Part shown: piece after piece, positions 8,200-16,190 of the stretch | Numbering within the stretch: position 1 is the stretch's first letter | How the letters are laid out: the number at the start of each line of letters is the position of its first letter | From: Halanaerobiaceae bacterium | GTDB lineage: Bacteria > Bacillota > Halanaerobiia > Halanaerobiales > Halarsenatibacteraceae | Direction of reading: 5' to 3' | DNA length: 39,233 nucleotides | Assembly: GCA_003553485.1 (NCBI GenBank) | Contig: PWEJ01000049.1 | Span: forward strand, 1-39,233 | Notes under the pieces: model-generated | Told to the model about the DNA's origin: nothing | The model's input: the letters and a program-made list of their open reading frames with translations, nothing else | The model's database searches: none | Made by a program: the position numbers and the translations under genes

Positions 8200-9726
8200 T
8201 TAATCCATACCCTTTAAGCCAGCTATAGAATAAAGAAGTTTCTGATCTAAATGTTCCTCCAGCATATCAGCCAGCTTATCATATTCCTGTTCTTTAAATT
8301 CTTGATAACTCTGTTCGGGAGCAGTGATCTCTGATAATCCCAGAGAAGCTCTTAAATTATTAACAAGGCAGGTAGTCCAGTCTTTGTTTTCAAAAATTCC
8401 ATGCCAGTAGGTGCCCAGGACATTGTTTTGCTGGTTAAGGAGAGCAATAACTTCCTGTTCTCCCGGCTCTAAGCTTTTTAAAGGCTCTTTAACTTTAGTG
8501 GAAGTCAGGCTGGTCTTCCCCATATGTATTTCATAGCCAGATAACTCCAGGCCAGCCATATCTTTAAATAATTTGCTGTCTTCATGCTGCCAGGTACCAT
8601 TAACCTGGACAGTTTTCTTCTCAGCAGTCATAGTTGTTTTAATGGGCAGTAGACCTAAACCTGGAACGCTCTTTAAATTACTTTCAGCACCTTTAGGATC
8701 ATTAAGCTCTTCTCCTAACATCTGAAAGCCTCCGCAGATGCCAATGAGCACTCCTCCCTGGCTGACATATTCATTTAACCTGCTATCGAAGCCCTTCTGC
8801 TGCAGAAAAACTCTATCTCCCAGGGTATTTTTGCTTCCAGGTATTATAACCAGATCAGCCCCCTCTAATCCAGCCGGTTCTCTAATATATTCAATATCAA
8901 GATCATCATACATCTCCAGGGGATTAAAATCGGTAAAATTAGAGATATGTGGCAGTAGAATAATCTTCACTTTAATATCCCCACTTTTATTTGAACTACT
9001 CTGTAATCTCTCACTTAAACTATCTTCATCATCAAGGGCCATTTCCTGGTAGGGCAAGACCCCTAAAAAGGGTATCCCTAACATCTCCTCAAGCTCCTTT
9101 AAGCCTGGCTGCAGGAGTTTCTTATCCCCTCTGAATTTATTGATCAGTAGAGCCTTCACTCTTTTTTTATCTGCTGGAGGTAATAATTCAACTGTTCCAT
9201 AAAGAGAGGCAAAGACTCCTCCTCTATCGATATCTCCGGCTAACAAAACCGGAGCCTCGACCATCCGGGCAAAACCCATGTTGACAATATCATTCTCCTG
9301 TAGATTAATCTCCGCCGGACTGCCAGCTCCTTCAATAACAATAACATCAAATTTTTCTGCTAGCTTTTCATATTCTGCTTTAACAATATCTTTAAGTTCT
9401 GGTTTGAAGTTATAATATTCTTCAGCTGTCATATTATCCTTCGGTCTACCCTTCAATATAACCTGAGAGCCCATCTCTCCTGAGGGTTTTAGCAGCACAG
9501 GATTCATGGATACTTGAGGTTTAATCCCGGCCGCTTCCGCTTGAAAGACCTGAGCTCTGCCCATCTCTAAGCCATCAGCTGTAACATAAGAGTTTAAAGC
9601 CATATTTTGGGCTTTAAAGGGTGCAGCTTTTAAGCCCTGACGTTTAAATAATCTACAGAGTCCTGCTACTATGACACTTTTGCCCACCGAAGAACCAGTT
9701 CCCTGAACCATCAAATTTTTTGCCAT
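8200..9726 (-). CDS. cbiP: Adenosylcobyric acid synthase (glutamine-hydrolysing) CbiP
   Basis: Amidates side chains b, d, e and g of adenosylcobyrinic acid a,c-diamide using glutamine and ATP. An N-terminal dethiobiotin-synthetase-like ATPase domain carries the P-loop VQGTGSSVGKSVIVAG at about residues 6-21. The C-terminal class I glutaminase domain has the nucleophile Cys in LIGICGGFQMLGEEL, and its His in GTYWHGIFE. I chose ATG 9726 (MAKNLMVQG) with AGGGGGA upstream; the frame extends to a TTG at 9759 but that overlaps cbiA further. 508 residues, usual for CobQ/CbiP. Confidence 0.96.
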   Translation of the reverse strand: MAKNLMVQGTGSSVGKSVIVAGLCRLFKRQGLKAAPFKAQNMALNSYVTADGLEMGRAQVFQAEAAGIKPQVSMNPVLLKPSGEMGSQVILKGRPKDNMTAEEYYNFKPELKDIVKAEYEKLAEKFDVIVIEGAGSPAEINLQENDIVNMGFARMVEAPVLLAGDIDRGGVFASLYGTVELLPPADKKRVKALLINKFRGDKKLLQPGLKELEEMLGIPFLGVLPYQEMALDDEDSLSERLQSSSNKSGDIKVKIILLPHISNFTDFNPLEMYDDLDIEYIREPAGLEGADLVIIPGSKNTLGDRVFLQQKGFDSRLNEYVSQGGVLIGICGGFQMLGEELNDPKGAESNLKSVPGLGLLPIKTTMTAEKKTVQVNGTWQHEDSKLFKDMAGLELSGYEIHMGKTSLTSTKVKEPLKSLEPGEQEVIALLNQQNNVLGTYWHGIFENKDWTTCLVNNLRASLGLSEITAPEQSYQEFKEQEYDKLADMLEEHLDQKLLYSIAGLKGMD

Positions 9727-11102
9727 GAACTTATTTCCCCCTGACACAATTTCAACCAAGTATTAACAAATTCCGGATTGCTATAAAAATGAAGATGAGG
9801 ATAACCAGCAAGCAGATTGTTCTTTATTACGAAGCCCGAACGACAATTTTTTCGCCGGGCATATTCTAGCTCCGCCCCGTAGGTCAATTTATCATCATTT
9901 ATCAACTTAGAATAGTGAAATTCATGTCCCTTAATCTTTAGACCCCAGGAAAAATCTATGGTCAGATAACCAAAGTTTTGCAGGCGCTCGGTCATTATGG
10001 AACTTGCCGGTAAAAAGCCGGTCATTTGATAATATTCGGTCTCTGTAATATATACCTTCTCCAATAGATACATAAAACCACCACATTCAGCAAAGGCAGG
10101 TAATCCATTTTGTAGTTTTGACTTTAAGTCTTCTTTAAAACTTCTGTTTTCTTCCAGCTCCCTGGCAAATTCTTCGGGAAAACCACCGGCTAAATAAATT
10201 CCGGAGAGATTATCGGGCAAGCATTTATCCTTTAAAGGGCTAAATTCAACTAACTCACAACCGGCTTCTTTAAGAAGATCCAGATTGGCCTGATAGTAAA
10301 AACTAAAGGCTTTATCCCTGGCAATGCCTATTCTAAGATTATTTTTGCCAGTTCCTTTAGTTGAGATATTAATGTCATTTAAAGGTCTTGCAAAGTTTTC
10401 TGGCAGGGAAACCTCACCAGCTTCACTGCTTATATTTCTGATCTTAGAGAGCTGAAAATTATCTTTTATTTTTTGGCCCAGGCTGGCTATCTTTTCTTTA
10501 ATAGCCGGAATCTCTGCCGCCGGTACTAACCCTAAATGCCTCGAGGGCAGCTCAAAATCAAGGCCCTTTTTTAGATAGCCCACCGTAGGCAGGCCTGTCT
10601 CCTTTTCAATGGCCTGAGAAATAAGGTCAAAATGTCCTTCACTGCCGACTTTATTGACAATCACCCCGGCTAAATTAACATCACTGTTAAAATTCTTGTA
10701 TCCCAGGACCAAAGCTGCTGCACTCCGGGCCATACCACTGCCATCTATTACTAATAAGACTGGAATATTAAGTAAACTGGCTATTTCAGCCGAACTTCCC
10801 TGATCATTAATAGCTGAAACCCCATCATAAAAACCCATTACTCCCTCTACCACTGCTATTCCATCATTGCTATTTGCCTTCTGCCAGAGATATTTTAAAT
10901 TTTCTGGCGAAAGAAGCCAGCTATCCAGATTATGTGAAGGTCTCTCACAGGCTAAACGATGAAAACCAGGATCAATATAATCGGGCCCAACTTTAAAGGG
11001 ATTAACTAAAAATCTCTTTTGTTTTAAAGCAGCCATCAATCCCAGGCTAATTGTTGTCTTTCCCACTCCACTATCTGTGCCTGCCACCATCACCGCTTGC
11101 AT
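9711..11102 (-). CDS. cbiA: Cobyrinic acid a,c-diamide synthase CbiA
   Basis: Glutamine-dependent amidotransferase that amidates side chains a and c. The P-loop ATPase domain begins MVAGTDSGVGKTTISLGL; the following FKVGPDYIDPGFH and HNLDSWLL are CbiA/CobB signatures. The class I glutaminase part has the Cys nucleophile in AFAECGGFMYLLEKV, and GYPHLHFYSNPEF holds the C-terminal His region. 463 residues, full length. Its stop (UGA at 9711) lies within the start of cbiP, a 16-nt overlap. It starts 22 nt after cobO, with GGGGGAA before the ATG. Confidence 0.96.
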   Translation of the reverse strand: MQAVMVAGTDSGVGKTTISLGLMAALKQKRFLVNPFKVGPDYIDPGFHRLACERPSHNLDSWLLSPENLKYLWQKANSNDGIAVVEGVMGFYDGVSAINDQGSSAEIASLLNIPVLLVIDGSGMARSAAALVLGYKNFNSDVNLAGVIVNKVGSEGHFDLISQAIEKETGLPTVGYLKKGLDFELPSRHLGLVPAAEIPAIKEKIASLGQKIKDNFQLSKIRNISSEAGEVSLPENFARPLNDINISTKGTGKNNLRIGIARDKAFSFYYQANLDLLKEAGCELVEFSPLKDKCLPDNLSGIYLAGGFPEEFARELEENRSFKEDLKSKLQNGLPAFAECGGFMYLLEKVYITETEYYQMTGFLPASSIMTERLQNFGYLTIDFSWGLKIKGHEFHYSKLINDDKLTYGAELEYARRKNCRSGFVIKNNLLAGYPHLHFYSNPEFVNTWLKLCQGEISSWQKI

Positions 11103-11124
11103 GAAAATTCCCCCTGCTTAATAA

Positions 11125-11637
11125 TTATTTCTCTATTCCCACTCTAGCTTTAACTCCCTGCTGAAAATAATGCTTAATTTCTTTCATCTCAGTTACCAGA
11201 TCTGCTTTATCTATTAGCTCTTTAGGAGCCTCTCTACCCGTTATAATTACTTCCACTCCCTCTGCTCGCTGAGATATAGCCTGCCAGAGGTCAGCAAAGG
11301 AAAATAATTGATATTTTAAGGCTATCATGGCTTCATCAAGGATAACTATATCATAATTTCCTGATGATAATTTTTTTGCCGCTACCTCAAGACCTCTTCT
11401 GGCAGCCTGATAATCTTCTTCCTCTGGTTCCTTTCTAATAAAACAACTGCGGCCAAACTGCTCTAATTCCAGACCGGGAATTTTTTCAATGGCTTTAAGT
11501 TCGCTATATTCCTGTCCTTTAACAAATTGCCCAATAAAGACTTTCAACCCTGCCCCGGAAGCTCTTAAAGCCAGTCCTAAAGCTGCCGTGGTCTTCCCTT
11601 TACCATTACCTGTGTAAACCTGTACCATGCCCTTCAT
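11125..11637 (-). CDS. cobO: Corrinoid (cob(I)yrinic acid a,c-diamide) adenosyltransferase CobO/BtuR
   Basis: Transfers the 5'-deoxyadenosyl group of ATP to cobalt of reduced corrinoids. The P-loop QVYTGNGKGKTTAALGLALR starts at about residue 5, and IVILDEAMIALKY is the Walker B region; the family is CobA/CobO/BtuR, not the PduO type. ATG 11637 (MKGMVQVY) is preceded by GGAGGG and gives 170 residues, the usual size. The frame extends upstream to 11742, but that stretch is the riboswitch terminator hairpin, so it is untranslated leader. First gene of the cobalamin operon. Confidence 0.95.
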   Translation of the reverse strand: MKGMVQVYTGNGKGKTTAALGLALRASGAGLKVFIGQFVKGQEYSELKAIEKIPGLELEQFGRSCFIRKEPEEEDYQAARRGLEVAAKKLSSGNYDIVILDEAMIALKYQLFSFADLWQAISQRAEGVEVIITGREAPKELIDKADLVTEMKEIKHYFQQGVKARVGIEK

Positions 11638-11672
11638 TTTGTCTTCCCTCCAGCAGTCTAAAAATTTTGTCC

Positions 11673-11708
11673 TAAATAAAACAAGCGCATCTCCCCCAGG
11701 AGATGCGC
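11673..11708 (-). terminator. Riboswitch-controlled intrinsic terminator before cobO
   Basis: On the minus strand GCGCATCTCC and GGAGATGCGC form a perfect 10-bp stem with a 4-nt loop, followed by TTGTTTTATTTA. It lies between the cobalamin riboswitch and the cobO ribosome site, so it is the likely expression platform: bound adenosylcobalamin would favour this hairpin and stop transcription of the operon. The stem and tail are seen; the regulatory direction is inferred from known cobalamin riboswitches. Confidence 0.88.
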
Positions 11709-11828
11709 ACTTACTCAAGTCAGACCTAAAACCAATATTCATAAAAAGCTATAGAAGCTATAATATTAGCTAGAAATCCTGTCCTGATAAAATGCCAGCC
11801 CACTCCCGCCGAGCGACTGTTACAGCTC

Positions 11829-11975
11829 ATTCTGGCAGGTCTTCTGACTGAGGTCCATTCTCCAACACCTTCCCGGATTAACCCAGTGGATCAATTGTTG
11901 AAGAGAAAACCATCACAGCAGCGGGGGCTGTATCGGAGTTACACCGATTTCCCTTTTAAGTCTTTACACCAGTAT
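11829..11975 (-). ncRNA. Cobalamin riboswitch (B12 element)
   Basis: Reading the minus strand from 11975, the leader shows an AAGGGAA block, then GGTGTAACTCCGATACAGC, CCCCGCTGCTGTGATGG, a GGGAAGGTG block and finally the conserved 3' block GTCAGAAGACCTGCCAG. These are the ordered conserved segments of the B12 element. CTGG near the 5' end can pair with CCAG at the 3' end to close P1. It controls the cobO-cbiG operon, with a terminator downstream at 11673-11708. Exact ends are approximate. Confidence 0.94.
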
Positions 11976-12026
11976 GAGTATCTTTAAAGTATTTATTTTT
12001 TTCTTTACAGAAAATTTACTGCCTTA

Positions 12027-12055
12027 ATCTTAGCATATCAACTTCCTGATTGCAA
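12027..12055 (-). promoter_or_regulatory. Likely sigma-A promoter of the cobalamin operon
   Basis: On the minus strand TTGCAA (-35) and TAAGAT (-10) are separated by 17 nt, about 45-50 nt upstream of the riboswitch. Each hexamer matches the consensus at 4 of 6 positions. It is the best pair I see in the 125 nt between the riboswitch and the amidase gene end; the rest of that stretch is A/T-rich and shows no gene. Confidence 0.5.
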
Positions 12056-12100
12056 GATATTAATTTAAATATCTTATTCAGGGAAAATAATATGGCACCA

Positions 12101-13027
12101 CTATTTTATTGCCGCCGAGGTTAACTGCTGCCAGTCGCTTAAATTAAGCTCTGATTTTGTCAGGGAAAAACGGGCAGTCTTTAAAGGGTCAACGACCTGA
12201 CAAATTTCTGCATTACCCACAATGCTCAAGAGCATCCCAGCTTCATGGATATCAAAACCAAAGTTATCAACCAATAGATCGGCCATTTTTTCAGTAGCCT
12301 GATCAACAGCCTCATCCAAAGTTTTGGCCGAGGCAATTGTGGCTATGACTTCACTGTTTTCCACTAAAGGCAGGGGAAAAGCCCTGTTCTTTAACACCTC
12401 TATCTTTAACTTCACCTCGCCACTGACTTCAGCTCCACAGACCACAATCTCACCATCTCCCATCAGGGCATGCATGTCACCGGCAGCCAGTAGGGCTCCA
12501 GGAGTATTAACTGGCAGATAAAGAGCAGCCCTTTTTCGAATCAGCTTGCAATCCATATTCCCTCCATGGCGGCCAGGGGTTCCAGTAGAGATTTCTTCAT
12601 CATTAGCTGGAGCAACGCCTATAACACCTACCATTGGTTCAATATCATAGACTCTCCCAGGAGAGAATTCTACTTTATCATTTTTTATGGGCAAAATTTT
12701 AGTTTTGGATTCCTTATATCTGTGACCCAGGACACCCTCCCCGGGAGCGGTTATCATCACCGCCTGGTCAGCAAGCTTAATATCAATTATATTTATTTTT
12801 AGGATATCTCCAGGTTCTGCTTCCTCAATATAAACTGGACCAGTGGCAGGATTAATCCTATCCCAATCCATATCCTCAATTCTATCATCATTACCTGTCA
12901 GCTGATTGGAAAAGCAGTCTCTGGTGATAAGGGTAACTTCTGAGCCAGATTTAATTTTAAGAGCAGGTTCTAAGCCCTTTTTAAAGGCAAATACACAATT
13001 ATCGCTAGCAATTTTTTTCTCAGTCAA
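12101..13027 (-). CDS. Acetamidase/formamidase family protein
   Basis: Member of the FmdA/AmdA family, which hydrolyses short amides such as formamide or acetamide to the acid and ammonia. Family signatures are CFSNQLTGNDDRIEDMDWDR near residue 38, TPGRHGGNMDCKLI near residue 148 and AAGDMHALMGDGEI near residue 181. 308 residues, usual length, no signal peptide. The start is TTG 13027 with GAGGT upstream. The gene ends in UAG; readthrough would add Pyl and 8 residues before UAA. The substrate cannot be read from sequence. It lies tail-on to the cobalamin leader and head-to-head with degV, so it is probably monocistronic. Confidence 0.88.
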   Translation of the reverse strand: MTEKKIASDNCVFAFKKGLEPALKIKSGSEVTLITRDCFSNQLTGNDDRIEDMDWDRINPATGPVYIEEAEPGDILKINIIDIKLADQAVMITAPGEGVLGHRYKESKTKILPIKNDKVEFSPGRVYDIEPMVGVIGVAPANDEEISTGTPGRHGGNMDCKLIRKRAALYLPVNTPGALLAAGDMHALMGDGEIVVCGAEVSGEVKLKIEVLKNRAFPLPLVENSEVIATIASAKTLDEAVDQATEKMADLLVDNFGFDIHEAGMLLSIVGNAEICQVVDPLKTARFSLTKSELNLSDWQQLTSAAIK

Positions 13028-13130
13028 TTTGATTACCTCTTTCTTTATTAATATTTCTGAACAAATAATAGATTTGTAAACAGGATTTATTAATTTGACC
13101 GGGAATATTACTTGTAAAGATACAAGCTTT

Positions 13131-13158
13131 TTGGTAGAATTAATTCAATTATTATAGT
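13131..13158 (+). promoter_or_regulatory. Possible promoter of the degV gene
   Basis: TTGGTA and TATAGT are spaced by 16 nt and lie about 50 nt before the degV start. Just upstream, 13111-13126 is a short perfect inverted repeat, CTTGTA-AAGA-TACAAG, which could be an operator. The spacing is acceptable but the match is modest. Confidence 0.35.
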
Positions 13159-13207
13159 AATCAACCTTAAAGAATACCACTATATTTGGACAGGAGGAAA
13201 TGAAATA

Positions 13208-14080
13208 GTGACTATGAAAAAACCAGCAATAATAGTTGATAGTTCCTGCGACATGCCAGAAAAATTAATCAAAAAATATCAGATCGAAGTCCTTCCCTTT
13301 AGATTATTATTTGATGATCAAGAATATTTAGCTGGAGAGGAAATTTCCCTGGAGGAAGTTTATCAAAAAATGAAAGAGGGAAATTATCCTACCACTGCCC
13401 AGGTCAGTCCCAAGATTTTTCTAGAATCCTTCTCTAAACTTGCTAAAGAAAAAATCCCCTTCATCTACCTCGCCTTTTCAGCTGAAATGTCTGCAACCTA
13501 CAGAACAGCACTTCTATCCTATCAACAGTTAGCTAAAGAACATCCAGATTTCACCGGTAAAATTATTGATAGCAGAAGTGGGTCGACTGCTATCGGACTG
13601 ATGGCGCTTAAGGCCGCTCAGCTGAGAGAAAAGGGCGAAGATCTAACTAGTATAGCCAGTACAATTGAATTGATGACCAGTCATATAGAACATATTTTTT
13701 CCCTGGATAATCTCACCGCTCTACAAAAAGGAGGTAGATTAAGCCGGGGAAAGGCTTTTGTAGGTAATATTTTAAATATTAAACCTATTCTTCAGGTAAA
13801 AGAAGGTCAAATAACTCTTTTAGAAAAAGTTAGAGGTGCTAAAAATGTCCTGCCAAAAATCAAGGAGCTAATGGCCGAAAGAGGGGAAAATTTATCTGAC
13901 CAATTAATTGGCATCAGCCATGCTGATGACCCCCAGAGAGCTCAACAACTAAAGGAAATGATTGAAAAAAACTTTGGCTGTCAGGATTTTATGATAAAAA
14001 AAATCAACAGTGTTTTAGGAGCTCATCTTGGAATTGGAGGAATTGGAGTCTTTTTCCTCAATAAATTTCCCTTAGATTAA
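13208..14080 (+). CDS. DegV family fatty-acid-binding protein
   Basis: A 290-residue DegV-fold protein. DegV/FakB proteins bind a fatty acid and present it to the FakA kinase for phospholipid synthesis in Firmicutes. Seen signatures: IIVDSSCDMPEKLI at the N-terminus, YLAFSAEMSATYRTALLSYQ near residue 93, IIDSRSGSTAIGL and a block from LTALQKGGRLSRGKA to KPILQVKEG. The C-terminus GAHLGIGGIGVFF is the typical His/Gly end. AGGAGG lies upstream of GTG 13208; ATG 13214 is the alternative start. No fakA is visible nearby. The lipid ligand is inferred from the family only. Confidence 0.88.
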   Translation: MTMKKPAIIVDSSCDMPEKLIKKYQIEVLPFRLLFDDQEYLAGEEISLEEVYQKMKEGNYPTTAQVSPKIFLESFSKLAKEKIPFIYLAFSAEMSATYRTALLSYQQLAKEHPDFTGKIIDSRSGSTAIGLMALKAAQLREKGEDLTSIASTIELMTSHIEHIFSLDNLTALQKGGRLSRGKAFVGNILNIKPILQVKEGQITLLEKVRGAKNVLPKIKELMAERGENLSDQLIGISHADDPQRAQQLKEMIEKNFGCQDFMIKKINSVLGAHLGIGGIGVFFLNKFPLD

Positions 14081-14118
14081 AATTACAGCTCTTAATATTT
14101 TTTATAATCTATAATAAC

Positions 14119-14652
14119 CTAACGGCCTAACCCCGGGGTTATGACCTCAAATTCTTTTCCATAACGGAGGGCTGTAAGCTCACGGCCTAAATTGTAAATC
14201 TTCCTGTGACCCAGGAAGACAAAGCCAGCACTTTCATAAAATTTACGAGATCTGGTATTCTTTTGCAAAACATAGAGAATAGCCCTTTTAAAACCCTGGG
14301 CTTTAACTACATCAAGGCCATGGAAAAAAAGTTCTCTTCCCAGCCCCTGGCTCCAATATTCAGGCAACAAATATTGCCCTTTGATTTCAGCGGTTGTCTC
14401 CAGGCAATCGCTTTCCTGAGCAGGTCCGGTGGTTATAAAGCCAATTATTTCACCCCGGCAGATTAAAATATCGATACTTTCTTCTGCCAGGGTGATTATC
14501 TCCAAATAATCAGCAGTAAACTCCTGCTTATCCAGGTTCGCCAGATAAAATTCCGGCACTATTCCAGCATAAGCCTTTCGCCAACTGGCAATCTTTATTT
14601 CTGCCAGCCTGGCAGCATCCTCTCTGGTAGCTTTTCTAATCACCCTTTTCAT
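14119..14652 (-). CDS. GNAT family N-acetyltransferase
   Basis: A 177-residue GNAT-fold acetyltransferase using acetyl-CoA. The N-terminus VIRKATREDAARLAEIKIAS is the first strand and helix; the acetyl-CoA pyrophosphate loop is YWSQGLGREL at residues 99-108 (QGLG), and the C-terminal part has NTRSRKFYESAGFVFLGHRK. The acceptor (a small amine, antibiotic or protein) cannot be told. GGAGGAATAAA precedes the ATG. The stop is UAG, and readthrough would add 8 residues. It is convergent with degV, with only 38 nt between and no clear hairpin. Confidence 0.88.
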   Translation of the reverse strand: MKRVIRKATREDAARLAEIKIASWRKAYAGIVPEFYLANLDKQEFTADYLEIITLAEESIDILICRGEIIGFITTGPAQESDCLETTAEIKGQYLLPEYWSQGLGRELFFHGLDVVKAQGFKRAILYVLQKNTRSRKFYESAGFVFLGHRKIYNLGRELTALRYGKEFEVITPGLGR

Positions 14653-14753
14653 TTTATTCCTCCAGTTCTAAACCGCCATTCAGTTAACTATTAGCTTTGA
14701 TTATATCGTCATTTATACGAAGAATCAATAAGTTTTTTTGCTAATAACTTGCA

Positions 14754-15575
14754 TCATCTTTTTTCTGCAGAGATTGCTGCCCCTATAGCTGTAGAATACT
14801 GAGCGTTATCTGGAAAAATAAAATCAATGGGGAAGAGTTTAGCTTCTTTAAGTTTCTGCAATACCTGCTGGCCAATTTTCATTTCAGCTAATTTTCCGGT
14901 AACAACTATTGTCTGACAGCTTTTAGTCTGAGCGGCAAAAGCTGCCAGCATCCCTATAGTCTGGTAAACCATGTTGATAATGCCCAGGGCATAATCCTCT
15001 GGTTGAGGGTTCTGACTTAATTTGCCAAAATTTGAAGCTGTGATTTCTTGATGTAAATCCCCGATATCATCCAAAGAAATATCTCCCACTGCTAAATCAA
15101 CTTTATGTAGCTTTCCTTTGGCGGCCATTCTGACAATTTCTTCGTAATCATCAATATTCAAAATTGCTCTACCTAAACCGACCAGGGTCCCTCCTCCCAT
15201 TCCAGTTCCTCCCAGGTGAGTAATCTCCCCATCAGCAAAGTAAACTATTGCAGTTCCAGTTCCCATGCTGACAATGATAACTTTTTTCTGGTCAGTAAGA
15301 TAGGCTCCACCGGCTCCAATCGCCTCAAACTCTGGAATTTTAATTGTATTGAGGCCAAAGAGGTCATTTTTTACATAGGAAGAGCCCACTCCGGTGATAG
15401 CCACTCTTTTAATATCCTGTAAACCTATGGCTTCCTGATTTATAAAACTACCTAAAGCTCCAGTGGCTGAAGTTAAAGGATCACTGGCCTCCACCGTCAT
15501 AAAGCCTGCCAATTTTTTATCTTTAAATCCTACAATATCAGTAGTGCTCCCACCAATATCTATACCCAGAATCAT
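14754..15575 (-). CDS. coaW: Type II pantothenate kinase CoaW-like
   Basis: Phosphorylates pantothenate in the first step of coenzyme A synthesis. It belongs to the eukaryotic-like (type II, fumble) ASKHA-fold family rather than CoaA or CoaX. Seen: the ATP loop MILGIDIGGSTTDIVGF at the N-terminus, IPEFEAIGAGGAYL, the VSMGTGTAIVYF segment and THLGGTGMGGGTLVGLGRAI in the middle, then VVTGKLAE and STAIGAAISAEK at the end. From ATG 15575 it is 273 residues; an ATG 12 nt upstream overlaps the GGAGG ribosome site and is less likely. It follows the nitroreductase gene closely. Another ASKHA sugar or acyl kinase is possible but less so. Confidence 0.82.
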   Translation of the reverse strand: MILGIDIGGSTTDIVGFKDKKLAGFMTVEASDPLTSATGALGSFINQEAIGLQDIKRVAITGVGSSYVKNDLFGLNTIKIPEFEAIGAGGAYLTDQKKVIIVSMGTGTAIVYFADGEITHLGGTGMGGGTLVGLGRAILNIDDYEEIVRMAAKGKLHKVDLAVGDISLDDIGDLHQEITASNFGKLSQNPQPEDYALGIINMVYQTIGMLAAFAAQTKSCQTIVVTGKLAEMKIGQQVLQKLKEAKLFPIDFIFPDNAQYSTAIGAAISAEKR

Positions 15576-15589
15576 TTTTTCCTCCATGA

Positions 15590-16105
15590 TTAATTTTGCC
15601 AGCTTTCCTGATGGATTCTACCTTCTTTAAATCTATCTACCTTCCCACTCTCTTCAGCCGGATGACCTACAGCTACCACTGCCAGTGGAATAACCTCTTT
15701 TGGTAAAGAAAATAATTCTTGAAATTTTTCCGCTCTCTCTTCTCGCGGATAAACTCCTAACCAGACAGCTCCCAGGCCTAGATTTTCAGCCATCAACAGC
15801 ATATTCTGCACAGCGGCTGAACAATCCTGAACCCAAAAGCCTTTATGCCTTTCCTCTCTTTTATCTCCGCAAACAAGGATAGCTAGCGGAGCTTCAGCCA
15901 GCATATCAGAATAAGGGTGGATCTCCCTGATATCTTCCTTCCGGCTATCATCTTCGACTACTATAAAGTGCCAGGGCTGTTGATTACCTGCTGAAGGGGC
16001 GGCCATGGCGGCCTTTAGTAATTTCATTTTCTTTTCTTCTTCTACTTGCTGATCCTGATATTTTCTAATACTACGGCGTTTAAAAAGCACTTCGTTAAAG
16101 TCCAT
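15590..16105 (-). CDS. Nitroreductase family protein (FMN oxidoreductase)
   Basis: A 171-residue member of the flavin-dependent nitroreductase superfamily. The N-terminal FMN-binding arginines are in FKRRSIRKYQDQQV, followed by AAPSAGNQQPWHFIVV and the C-terminal ENLGLGAVWLGVYP and PLAVVAVGHPAEE signatures. Such short members act on nitro compounds, quinones or unknown electrophiles; the natural substrate is unknown. ATG 16105 is preceded by GGGAG; a GTG-type start at 16120 is also possible. It is followed 14 nt later by the pantothenate kinase, so the two form a small operon. Confidence 0.9.
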   Translation of the reverse strand: MDFNEVLFKRRSIRKYQDQQVEEEKKMKLLKAAMAAPSAGNQQPWHFIVVEDDSRKEDIREIHPYSDMLAEAPLAILVCGDKREERHKGFWVQDCSAAVQNMLLMAENLGLGAVWLGVYPREERAEKFQELFSLPKEVIPLAVVAVGHPAEESGKVDRFKEGRIHQESWQN

Positions 16106-16148
16106 TATATCAACTCCCATATCATTTTAGAAAGAAAGATTTGTCATT

Positions 16149-16177
16149 ATTATAATAAAAACACTCTCCATAGTCTA
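16149..16177 (-). promoter_or_regulatory. Likely promoter of the nitroreductase-coaW pair
   Basis: On the minus strand TAGACT (-35) and a perfect TATAAT (-10) are spaced by 17 nt, ending 43 nt before the nitroreductase start. It lies in the 85-nt gap after tldE. Confidence 0.55.
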
Positions 16178-16190
16178 ATTAGGATTTCTT

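Noticed and set aside
11638-11742. N-terminal extension of cobO (35 residues, starting MNIGFRSDL)
   Set aside because: It would translate the riboswitch terminator hairpin; the internal ATG at 11637 has a good ribosome site and matches the family length.
12061-12103. Readthrough of the amidase UAG as a functional Pyl site
   Set aside because: The UAG lies after the complete family domain and only 8 residues follow, so it is most simply a normal stop.
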